The notes: a model not told the origin generated them from the letters alone. Counted from the first letter of the stretch, positions 1-8,627 are shown. The stretch: 31,743 nt of DNA from an uncultured Bacteroidota bacterium (GCA_937934705.1 CALGYY010000274.1:1-31743), one strand, 5' to 3'. Program-made: numbers and translations.

Positions 1-627
1 GACCTGAGCAGGAGCAACGATTTTGGCACGCGTGCGCAGATGAAACGCGGTCTGCTCACAGAGATATCGGCTGTGTTGGCCTTCAGCGCCATTCAGAACA
101 ATGATAAAGTGGGGGTCATATTCTTTACCGATCGCGTGGAGAAGTTTATTCCCCCAAAGAAAGGTCAAACCCACATCCTGCGGATCATCAGGGAACTGCT
201 GACTTTCCGGCCGGAAGGGGCGGCTACCCGGCTCAGTCAACCCCTCGTTTTCCTGGTCAATGCCCTTCGCAAAAGATGCACTGCATTTCTGATCAGCGAT
301 TTCGTCGACGAGGGTTTCGGGGATTCATTGCGTATAGCCGCCCGCAAGCACGACCTTGTGGGCATCAGGATCAGCGATCCAAGGGAGGGAGAATTACCGG
401 CTGCAGGCCTGCTGCGCGTGAGGGACCAGGAAACCGGAGAGGAGGCATACATGGATACCGCTTCTGCTGAGGTCAGGTCAACCTATAAGTACAGGTGGAA
501 AATGTTTGAGAAGAAAATCCAGGACCTCTTCCGGAAGAACGGAGTGGATCTGGCAGAAATACAAACAGGTGAGGATTATATTAAACCCTTGCTCAAACTT
601 TTCAGGAAAAGAGAATCACGGAGATGA
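1..627 (+). CDS. DUF58 family protein, 3' part (N-terminus outside the window)
   Basis: The reading frame is open from base 1, so only the last 208 codons are present. The first residues visible, DLSRSNDFGT, resemble the conserved block that precedes the VWA-like half of DUF58 proteins. The part seen contains the end of that VWA-like fold (FFTDRVEKFIPP, then FLISDFVDEGF) and no membrane segment, which fits a cytoplasmic protein. In Bacteroidota this gene normally lies between a MoxR-type AAA ATPase gene and the bat genes, and is thought to act with the ATPase as a chaperone-like module. The stop codon overlaps the next start (ATGA, 624-627), which indicates translational coupling in the Bat operon. 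The first internal ATG at 40 is not the true start. Family assignment is firm; molecular function is not established. Confidence 0.85.
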   Translation, partial: DLSRSNDFGTRAQMKRGLLTEISAVLAFSAIQNNDKVGVIFFTDRVEKFIPPKKGQTHILRIIRELLTFRPEGAATRLSQPLVFLVNALRKRCTAFLISDFVDEGFGDSLRIAARKHDLVGIRISDPREGELPAAGLLRVRDQETGEEAYMDTASAEVRSTYKYRWKMFEKKIQDLFRKNGVDLAEIQTGEDYIKPLLKLFRKRESRR

Positions 628-1628
628 ACATGAGAGGTGTGATAAAACATATGAGTCTGCTGATCCTGCTGATGGGCACAGGCGCTGCAAGTGCGCAGCA
701 GATCAGGCTGGATGCCCGGATCGACAGCAACAGTATCATGATCGGAGATCACGTGAAGCTCTCACTCAGCGCGGAGTTTCCTGATGCGTATACCGTGAAA
801 TGGCCGGTATTCGGGGATACGCTTACGGCCAATCTTGAAATGATCAGGCTGAGCCCTCTGGACACCCTGCCGGGACAGCGGGACGGAATGCTGAAGTTTC
901 ACCAGGTACTTACCCTGACGTGTTTCGATAGTGGCTATTTTGAGATTCCTTCTATTCCTTTCGGTTTTACGCGCAGGGGAGATACCCAAACCATTACTGA
1001 GTATACCCGGACCATCGGTTTAATGGTCAACGTTCCTGTGGTAGATACGGCTCAGGCCATCAGGGACATCAAAGATCCTCTGGGCATCCCCATGACCTGG
1101 CGCGAGATGCTGCCCTGGATACTGGGTGGTGCCGGTGTACTCCTTCTCATGCTCGGGGTGATTTATATCATCATCCGTAAACGGAAAAAGAAACCTGTTT
1201 TCGGCGCTTTCGCCAAACCGGATCTGCCGGCACATATCAAAGCCCTGAAAGCATTGGAAGCACTCCGCGGAAAACGCTGGTGGCAGCAGGGGAAGGTCAA
1301 GGAGTATCATTCAGAACTGAGCGATATCATCCGCCTTTACCTTTGGGACCGTTTCAATCTCCAGGCGCCGGAAATGACAACAGGCGAAGTTCTGGATCAC
1401 GTGGCAGATATTCCGGAAATCAGCAAAGAAGCTGCAGAACTGATGAGGCTGATTCTTCAACTGGCCGACATGGTAAAGTTTGCCCGCTTCCAGCCCCTGC
1501 CTGATGAGCATGACCAGTCCATGAGGGCAGCCCGGAGTTTTGTTGAACTGACAGCTCCTGCTGAACCCACCGCTGCCGAGGGAAATGAAAAGGAAGTAAA
1601 AATGTCTGAAGAAGACATCACAAAATGA
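624..1628 (+). CDS. BatD-like single-pass membrane protein of the Bat operon
   Basis: This 334-residue protein has a signal peptide (hydrophobic residues 11-22, likely cleavage after ASA at 22-24), a periplasmic beta-rich domain to about residue 155, one membrane segment at about 164-184 followed by the basic stop RKRKKK, and a cytosolic helical domain. The cytosolic part (about 205-310) resembles the C-terminal domain of BatD further down the operon: both have a Trp/Tyr-rich helix followed by an ARFxP motif (FARFQPLP here, YARFAPVR in BatD). It looks like a shortened BatD paralogue. The start at 624 overlaps the DUF58 stop; a second ATG at 630 is possible. Its position between the DUF58 protein and BatA suggests it is a membrane partner of the MoxR/VWA assembly. 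The exact role is unknown. Confidence 0.85.
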   Translation: MNMRGVIKHMSLLILLMGTGAASAQQIRLDARIDSNSIMIGDHVKLSLSAEFPDAYTVKWPVFGDTLTANLEMIRLSPLDTLPGQRDGMLKFHQVLTLTCFDSGYFEIPSIPFGFTRRGDTQTITEYTRTIGLMVNVPVVDTAQAIRDIKDPLGIPMTWREMLPWILGGAGVLLLMLGVIYIIIRKRKKKPVFGAFAKPDLPAHIKALKALEALRGKRWWQQGKVKEYHSELSDIIRLYLWDRFNLQAPEMTTGEVLDHVADIPEISKEAAELMRLILQLADMVKFARFQPLPDEHDQSMRAARSFVELTAPAEPTAAEGNEKEVKMSEEDITK

Positions 1629-2623
1629 TCATCGGACCTTACCATATCGTTTATCCCGCTTTCCTGCTGCTTTTGCTGCTGGTCCCTGTCCTGATTGTGC
1701 TTTATATACTGTGGTACCGCAAATCATCAGCAAGTATCGGATTGTCCTCATCCCCGGGCTTCCTCAAAATGCCGGTCACTTTCAGGCAGCGACTGATCCA
1801 CTGGCCTTTCGCCTTCCGAATGATGGCTGTAGCGTTTATCGTGATGGCACTCACACAGCCTGAATCCCGCATCGAGCGACAGGATGTCACCGTGGAAGGC
1901 ATCGACATCCTGCTGGCTTCAGATATTTCCGGCAGTATGCTGGCAGAGGATTTTAAACCCAATCGTCTCAGCGCTTCACGTGAAGTGGCCATGCAGTTTA
2001 TCGACGGGCGCCCTGATGACCGCATCGGGCTGATCATCTTCAGCGCCGAGTCCTTCCTGCAGTGCCCGCTGACCATCGATCACAACAGACTGAAATCTCT
2101 TTATGCACAGGTGAAAAGCGGAATGGTCACCGATGGCACAGCGATCGGTGATGGTCTGGGACTGGCCGTGTACCACCTGATGAAAAGTGAAGCCATCAGC
2201 AAAGTGGTCATACTGCTGACCGATGGCGTCAACAATACCGGTTCCCTTGATCCCCTGACCGCCGCAGAAATCGCACGCAAATTCGGCGTCCGCGTATATA
2301 CCATCGGTGTCGGTTCAAAGGGTACAGCACCCTATCCTTTCCAGACCCCTTTCGGTGTGCAGTATCAGCAGATGGAAGTCCAGATCGATGAAAACCTGCT
2401 CTCGAACATCGCAGAAACCACTGGCGGTCGCTATTTCAGGGCAACCAGCAAAGAGAAACTGGAGGAGATTTACCGTGAAATTGACCGGATGGAGAAATCG
2501 AAGATCGATGTAACGCGCTTCAGTAAAGGGAAACCGGAGTTCCTGATATTTGTCATCGCCGCCGCTCTGATGATATTATTCGAGTTTATATTTAAAAATA
2601 TAATAGTTAGAAGGATTCCGTAA
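1625..2623 (+). CDS. batA: BatA, VWA-domain membrane protein
   Basis: The 332-residue protein has N-terminal membrane segments at about 8-30 and 62-78, a von Willebrand A domain at about 90-290, and a C-terminal membrane segment at about 306-324. The metal-ion-dependent adhesion site is intact: DISGSM at 100-105 supplies the DxSxS residues D100, S102 and S104, and the later Thr (TDGTAIGDG) and Asp (LLTDGVN) elements are also present. BatA and BatB are paralogues that form the core of the Bat (Bacteroides aerotolerance) complex, described genetically in Bacteroides as affecting oxygen tolerance and in other bacteria as dispensable or stress-linked. The start overlaps the upstream stop by four bases (ATGA). 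Membrane topology is predicted from hydrophobicity only. Confidence 0.93.
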   Translation: MIIGPYHIVYPAFLLLLLLVPVLIVLYILWYRKSSASIGLSSSPGFLKMPVTFRQRLIHWPFAFRMMAVAFIVMALTQPESRIERQDVTVEGIDILLASDISGSMLAEDFKPNRLSASREVAMQFIDGRPDDRIGLIIFSAESFLQCPLTIDHNRLKSLYAQVKSGMVTDGTAIGDGLGLAVYHLMKSEAISKVVILLTDGVNNTGSLDPLTAAEIARKFGVRVYTIGVGSKGTAPYPFQTPFGVQYQQMEVQIDENLLSNIAETTGGRYFRATSKEKLEEIYREIDRMEKSKIDVTRFSKGKPEFLIFVIAAALMILFEFIFKNIIVRRIP

Positions 2624-2627
2624 ATAT

Positions 2628-3689
2628 ATGGAGTTTCAGTATCCGCATATGTTTTTCGCCATGACAGCATTGCCTGTTCTGCTGCTCGTATGGTGGCTGC
2701 TGGCAAGGCGCAGGAGGAGAGTCCTGGCCCGCTTCGGGGACCAGGACCTGTTGAAGCAGCTGATGCCGGATGAATCCGCCACAAGGCGCCATCTTAAACT
2801 GATGCTGTTGCTTCTGGCCTGCTTCTTCATCCTTCTGGGAATGACCAATCCCCGCTTTGGAAAGAAACTGGAGAAGGTTAAAAAGAAGGGCTCCGATATT
2901 GTGATCTGCCTTGATATTTCCAACTCTATGCGGGCCCGTGATATCAGACCCGACAGACTGGAAAGGGCAAAAATGGCGATAGAAAAACTGATCGACCGCT
3001 TTGAGAACGATCAGCTCGGGATCGTGGTTTTTGCAGGGCGGGCGGTGACCCAGTTGCCGTTAACGCCGGACTATGCCGGAGCGAAACTCTACCTTCAGAA
3101 TATATCAACCGACATCATAGGAATACAGGGAACAGCCATAGGCGCGGCCCTGGAGCTGGCCGGAGAGTCTTTCAACTACAAGAGTAAGACAAAAAAGTTC
3201 GTTATCCTGATCTCCGACGGTGAGAACCATGAAGACGATGCCATGGCAGCAGCCCGGAATGTTGCCCAAAAGGGGGTTATCATCTTCACGGTAGGAATGG
3301 GCTCTCCGGAAGGTGCTCCCGTTCCGGTGCAGGGAGAAAAAGGCATGGAGTATAAAAAAGCGGCTGACGGCAGCACTGTGGTTTCACGTCTCAACGAAGA
3401 AATGCTGAAGCAGATTGCTGCCACTGGAAGAGGGACGTACACCCGCGCAGGAACGGCTGATGCGGGTCTCGACAAAATATACCGGGAAATCGGAAAACAG
3501 GAGAAGGCAGAGTATGAAGCACTTTCGTACGCTGAATATGAGAACCTCTATCCCTGGCTCATCGGTCTGGGACTCCTGCTCCTCCTGGCGGAATTTCTTA
3601 TTTTTGAACGTAAAACAGCTTTGACACGAAATATTCAGATGTTTTCAAAACCGGCTTCAGAATATGTACTCAGGAAGAACCACTCTTAA
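2628..3689 (+). CDS. batB: BatB, VWA-domain membrane protein
   Basis: This is a 353-residue paralogue of BatA with the same plan: membrane segments at about 8-26 and 56-73, a VWA domain at about 88-290, and a C-terminal membrane segment near 310-328. The MIDAS motif is DISNSM at 96-101 (D96, S98, S100), with the conserved Thr in GTAIGAAL and Asp in LISDGEN. It starts four bases after the batA stop. In the BatABCDE model BatB interacts with BatA and with the TPR proteins. Its last 26 bases overlap the longest possible start of batC (3664), although batC may begin later. Confidence 0.93.
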   Translation: MEFQYPHMFFAMTALPVLLLVWWLLARRRRRVLARFGDQDLLKQLMPDESATRRHLKLMLLLLACFFILLGMTNPRFGKKLEKVKKKGSDIVICLDISNSMRARDIRPDRLERAKMAIEKLIDRFENDQLGIVVFAGRAVTQLPLTPDYAGAKLYLQNISTDIIGIQGTAIGAALELAGESFNYKSKTKKFVILISDGENHEDDAMAAARNVAQKGVIIFTVGMGSPEGAPVPVQGEKGMEYKKAADGSTVVSRLNEEMLKQIAATGRGTYTRAGTADAGLDKIYREIGKQEKAEYEALSYAEYENLYPWLIGLGLLLLLAEFLIFERKTALTRNIQMFSKPASEYVLRKNHS

Positions 3690-4392
3690 GACCATGTTGA
3701 CGGGTGCTGTTCCAGGCTTTTTGCTGACAGCCATTCTGACCCTGATCTGTCCCCTCCTGTCAGAGGCCCAGCAGGACATAAAGAACCTGCGACAGGGCAA
3801 TTCCAGTTATTTCAACGGTAACTTTGAAGATGCTGAAAAGCGCTATCGTAAAGCACTTGAGCACAACAGTGAACTCTATAAAGGAGTATTCAACCTGGGC
3901 GATGCCTTATACCGTCAGAAGAAATACGATGAAGCCGCAACCTGCTTTCAGAAGCTCGCTGCTACCGAAGGTCTGGATCCTGAGGTCGTAGCGCAATCAT
4001 ACCATAATCTCGGCAATGTACTCCTGCAACAGCAAAAGTACCAGGAAAGCATTGATGCCTATAAAAACGCGCTCCGGATCCGCCCGAAGGACCAGGATAC
4101 CAAGTATAATCTGGAGTATGCAAAAAAGAAACTCAGGCAGCAGCAACAACAGCAACAACAGCAACAACAGCAACAACAGCAGCAACAGCAGCAACAGCAA
4201 CAGCAGCAGCAGCAGCAGCAGCAGAATCAGGGCCAGAACCAGAACCAGCAGCAACAGCAACAGCAACAGCAGATCTCGAAGGAGGATGCCGAACGCATGC
4301 TGAACGCCTTGCGCAACAAAGAGAAGAAGACGCTCGAAGATTTGAAAAAGGAAGAGAAAAATATGCTTCAGCAACCCGAAAAGGACTGGTAA
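3664..4392 (+). CDS. batC: BatC, exported TPR protein with a long glutamine tract
   Basis: As annotated the protein has 242 residues. A signal peptide is followed by about three tetratricopeptide repeats (residues 40-150; for example SSYFNGNFEDAEKRYRKAL and SYHNLGNVLLQQQKYQESI), then a low-complexity stretch of about 29 Gln, a short N/G-rich break and 9 more Gln, and finally a charged helix. TPR proteins of Bat operons are thought to scaffold BatA/BatB in the periplasm. The start is uncertain: 3664 lies inside batB, whereas ATG 3694 is four bases after the batB stop and gives a cleaner signal peptide (MLTGAVPGFLLTAILTL). I think 3694 is at least as likely. The Gln tract is much longer than I would expect in this family. 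Confidence 0.88.
   Translation: MYSGRTTLKTMLTGAVPGFLLTAILTLICPLLSEAQQDIKNLRQGNSSYFNGNFEDAEKRYRKALEHNSELYKGVFNLGDALYRQKKYDEAATCFQKLAATEGLDPEVVAQSYHNLGNVLLQQQKYQESIDAYKNALRIRPKDQDTKYNLEYAKKKLRQQQQQQQQQQQQQQQQQQQQQQQQQQQQQNQGQNQNQQQQQQQQQISKEDAERMLNALRNKEKKTLEDLKKEEKNMLQQPEKDW
4138..4272 (+). repeat. CAG/CAA triplet tract encoding polyglutamine in batC
   Basis: Bases 4138-4224 are 29 consecutive CAG or CAA codons. After a 21-base interruption with AAT, AAC and GGC codons, 4246-4272 are nine more. The tract lies in frame between the TPR domain and the C-terminal helix of BatC, so unit gain or loss would change length without shifting the frame. CAA interruptions should reduce slippage. A shorter run of Gln codons occurs near 4826-4846 in batD. 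Confidence 0.95.
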
Positions 4393-4393
4393 A

Positions 4394-6280
4394 ATGAGAC
4401 GGATAAAAGGAAAAGTACACTTTTTTACCGCGTGCTTCATCCAGCTGGCCTTGCTTGTCTTCGGGATCACCGGGGTTCATGGACAGGCAAAACTTTCGGC
4501 CGTTTCCTCATCATCCAAAGTAGCCCTCAACAATACATTTCAGGTCACTTACAGTCTGAGCGGCGGAAGTGCCGAATCCTTCACAGCCCCTTCATTTGCC
4601 GGTTTCTCAGTCAGAGGCACTCAAAAAAGTTCCGGAGGAGGGATGACCGTTATTGTGAACGGACAAGTAGTACAGAGTGGAAATGGTGAGGAAAAGTGGA
4701 TCTACACCCTGGCACCGACAGCTACCGGCAGTTTCACCATTGGTCCGGCCAAAGTGAAAACCGGCGGGCAATGGATCACATCTCCCACTTTGAATATCGA
4801 GGTTGTTCAGGCATCATCTTCACAGCAGCAACAACAACAACAAAAATCGCAGGGTGGTGGCGACGGAACTTCAGCGGATGATCTGTTTATCCGGGCTTCG
4901 GTAGATAAATCCTCTGCCCGTCAGGGCGAACAGATCACACTGACCTATAAAATTTATACGAGGATACCGGTCACCCAGTATGCCATCAACAAACTTTCCA
5001 GTTTCAGCGGTTTCTGGACCCATGACCTGATGGATGCGAATTCCAATCCGAAGCAATACACTGAAACCTTTAACGGAAGTAAATACACCGTTGCTGAAAT
5101 CAGGAAAGTGGCCCTGTTCGCACAGAAGAGCGGTAAGCTCACCATAGACCCGCTCGAAGTTGAATGCATTGCTCAGGTTCAGGTTCAGGGAGCAGGATCT
5201 GTTTTCGACAAGTTCTTCAATGATCCTTTTTTCAATGATCCCTTTTTCAGGAATTCATTCACCAGTTTGCAGAATGTAAAAAAGGTGCTCAGGAGCAAAC
5301 CTGTAACAGTGAATATCGCCCCGCTTCCTGAGAACGGGAAACCAACACCATACTCGGGTGCGGTTGGCAGCTTCCGCTTTTCTGCTGAAGCAGACCGTTA
5401 CGAGGCAAAACAAAATGAGGCCATCACCTTACGATATACCGTAACAGGTGCGGGTAACATTAGTCTGATAGAAATGCCGCAACCGGATTTCCCCTCAGGG
5501 TTTGAAGTTTATGATCCTCAGATCGACGATCAGATCAGCATCGCCTCCGGCCAGCTCAGCGGCTCGAGAACATGGGAATACCTCATCATCCCGCGCGAAG
5601 CCGGCACCTTTTCTATAAATCCTCTGAAATTCAGCTTCTTCGATATCAAGTCCGCTACATATAAAACCATTGAACTTCCTGCTATGGAATTTGTGATCGC
5701 CCGGGGTCAGGGAGGATCAGCCATGGTTTCAGGGCAGCAGCAGAGCGAGGTTGAACTGATTAATACGGATATACGCTATATGAACCAGAGTGTCCTGCCC
5801 CTGCAGAGGCTCGGCTGGCATTTCTTTAACAGTCCGTGGTATTATATGCTGATGGTCCTGATTCCTGTGCTGTTTGTTGTTTATGCCGTGGTCTGGCGCA
5901 GAAAACTGAAGATCAGCAGTGATGCGGGCCTGATGCGGAATCTGAGAGCGCGCAGACTGGCAGGTAAAAGACTGAAAGAGGCACAGAAATGTTTGCAATC
6001 AGGAGATGCTGATCTGTTTTACCTCTCCGTTGCAAGGGCATTATGGGGCTATGTCGCTGATAAATTCAACATCCCGCTTTCTGAACTCTCATTGGATAAT
6101 GCCAGGGAAATCCTGACCGGAAAGAATATCCCGCAGGAACTGCTGGATGCGCTGACCGAAACACTGAATGATTGTGAATACGCAAGGTTCGCTCCGGTGA
6201 GGCCCGAAACCGCACGCCAGGAACTGTATAACAAGGCTGTATCAATAATAACCCGTATGGAAAGCGGAGTGAAACGCTGA
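4394..6280 (+). CDS. batD: BatD, exported multi-domain protein with one membrane anchor
   Basis: This is a 628-residue protein starting one base after the batC stop. It has a signal peptide (about 1-30, ending near VHGQA), several beta-rich Ig-like domains (about 32-470) that carry the BatD/oxygen tolerance family signature, a membrane segment at about 483-501 (YYMLMVLIPVLFVVYAVVW) followed by RRKLK, and a cytosolic helical domain with the motif YARFAPVR. The bulk is therefore periplasmic. A Ser/Gln-rich linker containing seven Gln lies near residues 140-155, and a tandem FFNDP repeat near 273-284. It probably bridges the periplasmic TPR partners and the VWA proteins; this is inference from operon context and topology. 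Confidence 0.92.
   Translation: MRRIKGKVHFFTACFIQLALLVFGITGVHGQAKLSAVSSSSKVALNNTFQVTYSLSGGSAESFTAPSFAGFSVRGTQKSSGGGMTVIVNGQVVQSGNGEEKWIYTLAPTATGSFTIGPAKVKTGGQWITSPTLNIEVVQASSSQQQQQQQKSQGGGDGTSADDLFIRASVDKSSARQGEQITLTYKIYTRIPVTQYAINKLSSFSGFWTHDLMDANSNPKQYTETFNGSKYTVAEIRKVALFAQKSGKLTIDPLEVECIAQVQVQGAGSVFDKFFNDPFFNDPFFRNSFTSLQNVKKVLRSKPVTVNIAPLPENGKPTPYSGAVGSFRFSAEADRYEAKQNEAITLRYTVTGAGNISLIEMPQPDFPSGFEVYDPQIDDQISIASGQLSGSRTWEYLIIPREAGTFSINPLKFSFFDIKSATYKTIELPAMEFVIARGQGGSAMVSGQQQSEVELINTDIRYMNQSVLPLQRLGWHFFNSPWYYMLMVLIPVLFVVYAVVWRRKLKISSDAGLMRNLRARRLAGKRLKEAQKCLQSGDADLFYLSVARALWGYVADKFNIPLSELSLDNAREILTGKNIPQELLDALTETLNDCEYARFAPVRPETARQELYNKAVSIITRMESGVKR
5216..5248 (+). repeat. Tandem 15-base repeat in batD (FFNDP motif)
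   Basis: The unit TTCAATGATCCTTTT occurs at 5216-5230 and again with one change at 5231-5245, then partly a third time. It encodes FFNDPFFNDPFF, an aromatic/acidic linker just after the second beta-rich domain of BatD. It probably arose by local duplication. Confidence 0.8.
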
Positions 6281-6284
6281 TACG

Positions 6285-7046
6285 ATGAAAGAAAGAATGC
6301 TGCTGATCGCCGGATTGTTGTTGCTCCCTGTACTTGTGAGTGCAGAGAACAGGCCCGAAATCTGGGCCGACAGCGCCGCGAATGCATACCGTTCAGGCGA
6401 CTACAACCAGTCCGTGATTTATTACAAAAAGATATTGTCGGAAGGACTGGAGTCCCCGGCATTGTATTATAATCTCGGGAATGCCTGTTATAAAGCCGGC
6501 GACATGGCATCGGCCATACTCTACTATGAAAGATCGCTGAAATTGCGACCGGGCGATGAGGATGCCGGTTTCAATCTGAAAGTTGCACGGTCGCGTATCA
6601 TTGATAAGATTGATGAGGTGCCGGCTCCGTTCTACACCAGAGCATACCGGACGGTGAGCCATTGGATGAATGCCGATTCATGGGCCGTCCTGGTTCTGTT
6701 GTCACTGCTATTCCTGATGCTGTGTCTCGCCCTCTTTCTGAGTCTGAGAAAGGTGTCGCTCAGAAAAACAGTATTTTCTTTAGGACTTCTGTTCATGCTG
6801 ACCTTCATACTCTCGAATTTCCTGGCCTGTTCAAGGTATCATGACGAATCAGGCCGTAAAGGGGCGGTAGTATTTGTTCCGACCCTGCACGTGAAAAGCT
6901 CCCCCGATGAGAAAAGTACCGACGTATTTGTTATTCATGAGGGTACACGTGTAGAGATCCGCGACCGCATCGGGGATTGGTACGAGATCCGTATTGCCAA
7001 CGGGAATATGGGATGGATCCTGGCGGAATCGGTAGAAGTGATTTAA
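6285..7046 (+). CDS. batE: BatE, TPR and SH3-domain membrane protein
   Basis: The 253-residue protein begins with a signal peptide or anchor (residues 1-20), followed by two to three TPR units (about 25-100; WADSAANAYRSGDYNQSVIYY, ALYYNLGNACYKAGD), two membrane segments at about 128-150 and 157-176, and a C-terminal bacterial SH3-type domain at about 185-253 ending MGWILAESVEVI. This order is characteristic of BatE. It starts four bases after batD and is the last gene of the operon. Its stop codon overlaps that of ruvC on the opposite strand (7043-7046), leaving no room for a terminator between them. Confidence 0.92.
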   Translation: MKERMLLIAGLLLLPVLVSAENRPEIWADSAANAYRSGDYNQSVIYYKKILSEGLESPALYYNLGNACYKAGDMASAILYYERSLKLRPGDEDAGFNLKVARSRIIDKIDEVPAPFYTRAYRTVSHWMNADSWAVLVLLSLLFLMLCLALFLSLRKVSLRKTVFSLGLLFMLTFILSNFLACSRYHDESGRKGAVVFVPTLHVKSSPDEKSTDVFVIHEGTRVEIRDRIGDWYEIRIANGNMGWILAESVEVI

Positions 7047-7600
7047 CCCTTTACCCGGCCCGGGTGTTCCGAGATGAACTTTTTCCAACTGCTCCCCCTG
7101 ACCTCACCCCCGGGCTGACCTCTCTGAAAATAGTGACAGACCGCGACTGCGACCGCATCAGTCGCATCCAGGTAGTGGGGCATCTCAGTGAAACAAAGTA
7201 TGCGTATCAGCATGGCCGCTACCTGCTCTTTGGATGCGCTCCCTTTTCCGGTTACCGACTGCTTGATCCGCCTGGGCTCATATTCGAAGATCGGCAGGCT
7301 CTTCGACAAAGCGGCCGCCATGGCCACACCCTGCGCCCTGCCCAGCTTCAGCATCGATTGCACATTCTTTCCGAAAAAGGGCGCCTCAATGGCCAGTTCA
7401 TCAGGATGGTATTTTTCAATAAGTGAAACTATGGTCTCAAATATCTTTTTTAATTTTAGGCCCTGATCGCCCTCCTTTTCCAGCCGTAACACATCCATGG
7501 CCAGCAGCCTGATGCCGTTCCCCTGCTGGTGTATAAGGCCGTAACCCAGGATGTTGGTGCCCGGGTCAATGCCCAGTATGATGCGGTCAGTTTGCGCCAT
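7043..7600 (-). CDS. ruvC: RuvC, Holliday junction endodeoxyribonuclease
   Basis: This 185-residue enzyme resolves Holliday junctions with RuvAB by paired symmetric nicking in the cytoplasm. The acidic catalytic residues are present: D12 in GIDPGTN, E72 in AIEAPFFGKN, and D145 and D148 in LDATDAVAVA. I chose the ATG at 7598-7600 because MAQTDRIILGIDPGTN matches the family's usual N-terminus, and an upstream extension to 7663 would run into the divergent gene. A -7 box TACCTTTG lies 20 bases upstream. Only seven bases separate this start from that of the divergent membrane protein gene. Confidence 0.95.
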   Translation of the reverse strand: MAQTDRIILGIDPGTNILGYGLIHQQGNGIRLLAMDVLRLEKEGDQGLKLKKIFETIVSLIEKYHPDELAIEAPFFGKNVQSMLKLGRAQGVAMAAALSKSLPIFEYEPRRIKQSVTGKGSASKEQVAAMLIRILCFTEMPHYLDATDAVAVAVCHYFQRGQPGGEVRGSSWKKFISEHPGRVKG

Positions 7601-7607
7601 AAAAATT

Positions 7608-8627
7608 ATGATGAAACGATCAAAGGTACATAAACTACTCAACGCACTGGTCAAAATCATCATCCTCCTGCTGTCTTTCTGGTATATCTACCATCAGTTA
7701 AGCGTAAAGGAAGGATGGGAGGAGAGTTTTTTTAAGCTACCGGAATTCCTCCAGCAGCAAGAGGTAAGCCTGTGGATAGGACTTGTCGTTCTGATGATGC
7801 TGCTCAACTGGTCCATCGAAGCCCTGAAATGGCGATACCTGATCCGGAAATCAGAGAAGATCACTTTCCTGAAGGCGCTTCAGGCAGTCTGGGCCGGGGT
7901 TACCGTCAGTACCTTTACCCCAAACCGAATCGGAGAGTATGTCGGACGGGTCTTCATCCTTGATCAGACAAACCCCTGGAAGGCAAGCTTTATGACCGTG
8001 ATCGGAAGTATCAGCCAATTCCTTGTGACCGTGATGGCAGGCTCAGCCGGCTTGATCTTATTCACCCTACGGCAAATCCCTTGGGAAGATTACGTTCCGC
8101 CACTTTTATTCTGGTCGCTCGTGGTCGTTATCGTGCTGATGAATATCCTGCTCCTGGTCTTCTTCTTCAATATCCACCTGCTTGAACCCCTGCTGAAGAG
8201 ATTCACCCTGAAACGCTGGATCAAACTCAGGGAGCACCTTGAGGTGTTCAGAACATATACCCTGAAAGAACTCTTATATGTGTTGGCACTCAGTATTTCG
8301 CGCTACGTGGTTTTTTCACTGCAGTTGTATCTGCTTTTCAGGGTATTCGGAATACCTGTCCCGCTGATTGACGGAATGATTATCATATCTTCAATCTATC
8401 TCTGCATGTCAGCAGTGCCCACAATTGCCCTTTCGGAACTCGGTGTCAGGGGATCCCTGGCCACCTTTTTCTTCGGCATTTACTATGCAGATCAGTATCT
8501 GTTGGTCGACTCAGTGAATACGATGAGTGTCCTGGCCAGCATGATGATCTGGATCATCAATCTTGTGATACCCGCCCTCATCGGTGCCGTTTTCGTTGTA
8601 AGGCTTAAATTCTTCCGCAATCAATGA
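7608..8627 (+). CDS. Lysylphosphatidylglycerol synthase-like transmembrane protein
   Basis: This is a 339-residue polytopic protein with about eight hydrophobic segments and no soluble domain. It resembles the flippase-type LPG_synthase_TM family (PF03706) without the aminoacyltransferase domain of MprF. The conserved block FTPNRIGEYVGRVFIL, where polar and charged residues sit within a membrane region, is typical, as is SELGVRGSLATFFF near the C-terminus. Such proteins are often paired with glycosyltransferases and may move a lipid-linked substrate. The next gene is a family 2 glycosyltransferase overlapping by four bases (ATGA, 8624-8627). The start could be the ATG at 7608 or 7611. Substrate unknown. 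Confidence 0.85.
   Translation: MMKRSKVHKLLNALVKIIILLLSFWYIYHQLSVKEGWEESFFKLPEFLQQQEVSLWIGLVVLMMLLNWSIEALKWRYLIRKSEKITFLKALQAVWAGVTVSTFTPNRIGEYVGRVFILDQTNPWKASFMTVIGSISQFLVTVMAGSAGLILFTLRQIPWEDYVPPLLFWSLVVVIVLMNILLLVFFFNIHLLEPLLKRFTLKRWIKLREHLEVFRTYTLKELLYVLALSISRYVVFSLQLYLLFRVFGIPVPLIDGMIIISSIYLCMSAVPTIALSELGVRGSLATFFFGIYYADQYLLVDSVNTMSVLASMMIWIINLVIPALIGAVFVVRLKFFRNQ
7621..7655 (-). promoter_or_regulatory. Bacteroidota-type promoter of ruvC
   Basis: On the minus strand the -7 box TACCTTTG is at 7628-7621 and a -33 TTTG at 7655-7652, separated by 23 bases. The -7 box fits TAnnTTTG exactly; the spacing is at the long end for this promoter class. It would start transcription about 15 bases before the ruvC ATG. 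The whole element lies inside the coding region of the divergent gene. Confidence 0.55.

Noticed and set aside
4138..4272. Regular repeat considered as a CRISPR or other array
   Set aside because: It is a simple in-frame triplet tract with no repeat-spacer structure.
3997..4470. 157-codon minus-strand ORF with a long polyleucine run
   Set aside because: It is the antisense reading of the batC CAG/CAA tract; the open frame is a by-product of the repeat, and batC is well supported on the plus strand.
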